This document shows, one piece after another, positions 41,861-43,413 of a stretch of DNA of 43,413 nucleotides (its first letter is position 1; each line of letters starts with the position of its first letter). The notes under the pieces are model-generated. The model saw only the letters and a program-made list of their open reading frames with translations. It was not told the origin of the DNA and ran no database searches. The position numbers and the translations under genes were made by a program. The stretch spans positions 1 through 43,413 of the forward strand of contig JAJEGH010000025.1 of assembly GCA_022819985.1 (NCBI GenBank). The letters run 5' to 3'. This stretch comes from Alphaproteobacteria bacterium (GTDB lineage Bacteria; Pseudomonadota; Alphaproteobacteria; Bin65).

Positions 41861-42511
41861 GTGCCGGACCCGATCAGCTGGGCCTTCGCCTGGCCCTATC
41901 TGCTCTCGGCGCTGCTGGGCGGCTATCTGCTCGGCGCGATCCCGTTCGGCCTGGTGCTCACCCGGCTCGCCGGCAAGGGCGACCTGCGCCGGATGGGTTC
42001 GGGGAATATCGGCGCAACCAACGTGCTGCGCACCGGCAGCAAGGCCCTGGCGCTGGCCACCCTGTTGCTCGACGGCGGCAAGGGCGCGGCGGCCCTGCTG
42101 GTCGGTTACAGCCTGTACGGGCCCGATATCGCCGTCGCCGCCGGGGCCGGCGCCTTTCTCGGCCATCTGTTTCCGGTCTGGCTGAAGTTCCGGGGCGGCA
42201 AGGGCGTGGCGACGGCGCTCGGCGTCCTGCTCGCCGGCTGCTGGCCGGTCGGCGCGCTGGCCTGTCTGGCCTGGCTGCTCGTCGCTGCGGCGTTCCGCTT
42301 CTCCAGTCTGGCGGCGCTCGCCGCCTTCCTGGCGGCGCCCATCGGCGCCAGGGCGCTGGGCTGGCTGGCGGCGCCGGACCCCGGAAGCCCGGTCCTCTAC
42401 GCTCAGATGGCGGAGGTCGCCGGCCTGCTCGCGGTCATGATCTGGATCCGCCACGCCGCCAACATCCGCCGCCTGCTGCGCGGCGAGGAACCGAGGATCG
42501 GCCGGACCTGA
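41861..42511 (+). CDS. plsY: glycerol-3-phosphate acyltransferase PlsY
   Basis: A 216-residue polytopic acyltransferase with the three PlsY motifs: [15 protein letters not shown] near residues 47-61, the Gly-rich [10 protein letters not shown] loop, and [21 protein letters not shown]. It transfers acyl from acyl-phosphate to glycerol-3-phosphate, the first step in phospholipid synthesis, in the inner membrane. GTG start 12 nt after the pyrC stop, so probably one operon. In many relatives dprA and topA follow, but here a long non-coding stretch follows. Confidence 0.95.
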   Translation: MPDPISWAFAWPYLLSALLGGYLLGAIPFGLVLTRLAGKGDLRRMGSGNIGATNVLRTGSKALALATLLLDGGKGAAALLVGYSLYGPDIAVAAGAGAFLGHLFPVWLKFRGGKGVATALGVLLAGCWPVGALACLAWLLVAAAFRFSSLAALAAFLAAPIGARALGWLAAPDPGSPVLYAQMAEVAGLLAVMIWIRHAANIRRLLRGEEPRIGRT

Positions 42512-42610
42512 AGGACGGGCGGCGGCCTCGCCGGGCAGGCGCCCGGCCCCGTCGGATTCCCCTGGGAAAAGAGGCGGAGGCCGCGCGAACCGCTCCTTTG
42601 CAGCTCCCCG

Positions 42611-42667
42611 GTTGCGGTACCGGTTTTGCAGATTGGGCTTTGCGGACCGGGTGTTGCAGTTCGGGCC
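42611..42667. repeat. imperfect direct repeat of about 28 bp, two copies
   Basis: TTGCGGTACCGG... and TTGCGGACCGGG..., each followed by TTGCAG and a GGGC end, occur back to back with small gaps. The role is unknown. Confidence 0.5.
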
Positions 42668-42817
42668 GACGGTGCGGCGCCCGGAGCCGTCCTGCCAACC
42701 GGCGCGCCTGCGGCAGGCCTGCGGCCTTCCTGTTTTTGATCGTTCATTTCAGTACTTCCTCCGTTGGTGTCGTGTTTTTTCGCAGTTTTCCGCCGTTTTC
42801 CACGCCGTATGTCGAAC

Positions 42818-42837
42818 TAGACAGACCGGTCTGTATA
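42818..42837. promoter_or_regulatory. TetR-type operator palindrome
   Basis: ACAGACCGGTCTGT (42821-42834) is a perfect 14-bp palindrome in a 20-bp near-palindrome (one mismatched pair), closely resembling TetR-family operators of the ACAGACCGGTCTGT type. No TetR gene is adjacent within the window, and its target may lie to the right or be missing. Confidence 0.72.
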
Positions 42838-43007
42838 TGATGTTTTTTTTGCGTTTCGGCGGCCCTCGAAACGCCCGAACCCCACAGAAACGCTGGAAAA
42901 ACGCGATTCGGGAGAGTCGCGAAAATAATCGTAATAGGAAATATTGCTATATCCGCACCGGGCAGCGCGGCTCCGCTGAAGTGTCAAAAAATACAACCCC
43001 GTTGCCG

Positions 43008-43095
43008 CCCCGGACGGAGCGGAGCGACGATCCGGGGTCCAGAGCCACAGGCGCAGGCCGCGCCGGTGACTCTGGGCCCCGGATCAAGTCCGGGG
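43008..43095. repeat. REP-like palindromic doublet
   Basis: Two CCCCGGA...TCCGGGG inverted repeats (43008-43014 with 43031-43037, and 43077-43083 with 43089-43095) flank a larger stem: 15 bp at 43030-43044 with 43070-43084, one G-U pair. Such intergenic palindromes are common, dispersed elements in alphaproteobacterial genomes. Confidence 0.75.
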
Positions 43096-43359
43096 CAGCA
43101 ACGCTTTGAGGATTAGGGTTTGGGAGGTCAGGACTTCGAGGCTCCCGGACCGAGTCGGCCGGCCGCGGCGGGCGCAGTTCGGGCGTTGACAGGGCCGATA
43201 TAGGGTGCGGAACCCGCCGTGTCAAGGACTATTATCGAAAAAAAGGAAATATTTTTAAGAGCATCCCGGCAGACCCCGCCGGAACCCTTGTCCCTCCCCC
43301 GTTTCAGCGGATTCCACTGCGGAAGTGCGGTACAGCGGCTCTGAATCCCCCTGTACCTC

Positions 43360-43413
43360 TCACAGCGCTTCAGCCGTTTTGGGGTGCAGACGTTGCTTAG
43401 CCATTTCTCCGAC
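43360..43413 (-). CDS. possible 3' tip of a minus-strand gene cut by the window
   Basis: Read from the right edge, an open frame of 17 codons (ending MAKQRLHPKTAEAL) closes at TGA (43362-43360). A 7-bp hairpin (GGTACAG 43329-43335, CTGTACC 43351-43357) follows 3 nt later, as a gene end might have. An ATG at 43404 with a GGAG before it could instead start a 14-residue peptide. I do not recognise it. Confidence 0.3.
   Translation of the reverse strand, partial: VGEMAKQRLHPKTAEAL

Larger units (their letters stand above)
42512..43413. other. long stretch without a convincing complete gene
   Basis: About 900 bp in which the open frames have no recognisable product and lack good ribosome-binding sites. 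It contains an imperfect 28-bp direct repeat, an AT-rich part around 42740-42950, a TetR-type palindrome, a REP-like hairpin doublet, and a possible gene end at the right edge. The dprA gene that often follows plsY is absent. Confidence 0.7.

Noticed and set aside
42598..43109. Short plus-strand frames after plsY.
   Set aside because: No family resemblance, and they run across the palindromes and the REP-like doublet.
43186..43214. A promoter starting with TTGACA.
   Set aside because: The hexamer is perfect but no acceptable -10 lies 16-18 nt downstream, and no gene follows.
1..43413. tRNA, rRNA, CRISPR array, insertion sequence or prophage.
   Set aside because: No cloverleaf, ribosomal RNA motif, regularly spaced repeats, transposase or phage structural gene was recognised.

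Overview
The window is high-GC DNA (about two thirds G+C by eye) from an alphaproteobacterium, most likely Rhodospirillales-like. Four markers support this: a circularly permuted two-piece tmRNA gene, an alphaproteobacterial SspB with a C-terminal ClpX-binding tail, a ThyX with the [14 protein letters not shown] motif, and a pyrB-pyrC-plsY block. No rRNA, tRNA, CRISPR array, prophage or insertion sequence was seen. Most of the window is accessory metabolism dominated by transporters and oxidoreductases, set among a few housekeeping genes.

Layout. 1-5.5 kb: the end of a carboxymuconolactone decarboxylase-family gene, a tctCBA tripartite tricarboxylate transporter on the minus strand, an ornithine cyclodeaminase-family gene, and a small hydrolase overlapping sspB. 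5.6-10.6 kb: the permuted ssrA gene on the minus strand (proteolysis tag ANDNDRLALAA), thyX, ilvD, cutA and an MFS transporter. 10.6-11.5 kb: a vapBC toxin-antitoxin operon lying between two copies of the 3' end of the MFS gene. 11.5-14.4 kb: a cupin protein, an arylsulfotransferase-like beta-propeller protein and a fluoroacetate-dehalogenase-like hydrolase. 14.4-17.8 kb: a TRAP-TAXI transporter (fused permease plus binding protein).

18.0-31.6 kb is a catabolic region bracketed by two MarR-family regulators. The first is divergent from an SDR-SDR-Rieske oxygenase-hydrolase-LLM monooxygenase operon, with a 19-bp palindrome between them. Then come two further LLM monooxygenases, a DUF1330 protein, a third SDR, a DctP/DctQM TRAP transporter, a metallo-beta-lactamase-fold hydrolase and the second MarR gene. 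A 23-bp operator-like palindrome in front of the second MarR gene recurs (18 of 23 positions) in front of the second LLM gene. This suggests that one regulator controls separated parts of the region. The genes could form an uptake and oxidative degradation route for an unidentified organic compound, but the substrate cannot be read from the sequence.

31.6-39.5 kb: an L-2-hydroxyglutarate-dehydrogenase-like FAD oxidoreductase divergent from a large molybdopterin oxidoreductase with an incomplete cysteine set, a two-subunit Rieske ring-hydroxylating dioxygenase, and two EamA-type exporters. 39.5-42.5 kb: pyrB, a pyrC-like gene lacking the usual HxH metal motif, and plsY. 42.5-43.4 kb: about 900 bp without a convincing complete gene, holding a TetR-type palindrome, a REP-like hairpin doublet and possibly the 3' tip of a minus-strand gene.
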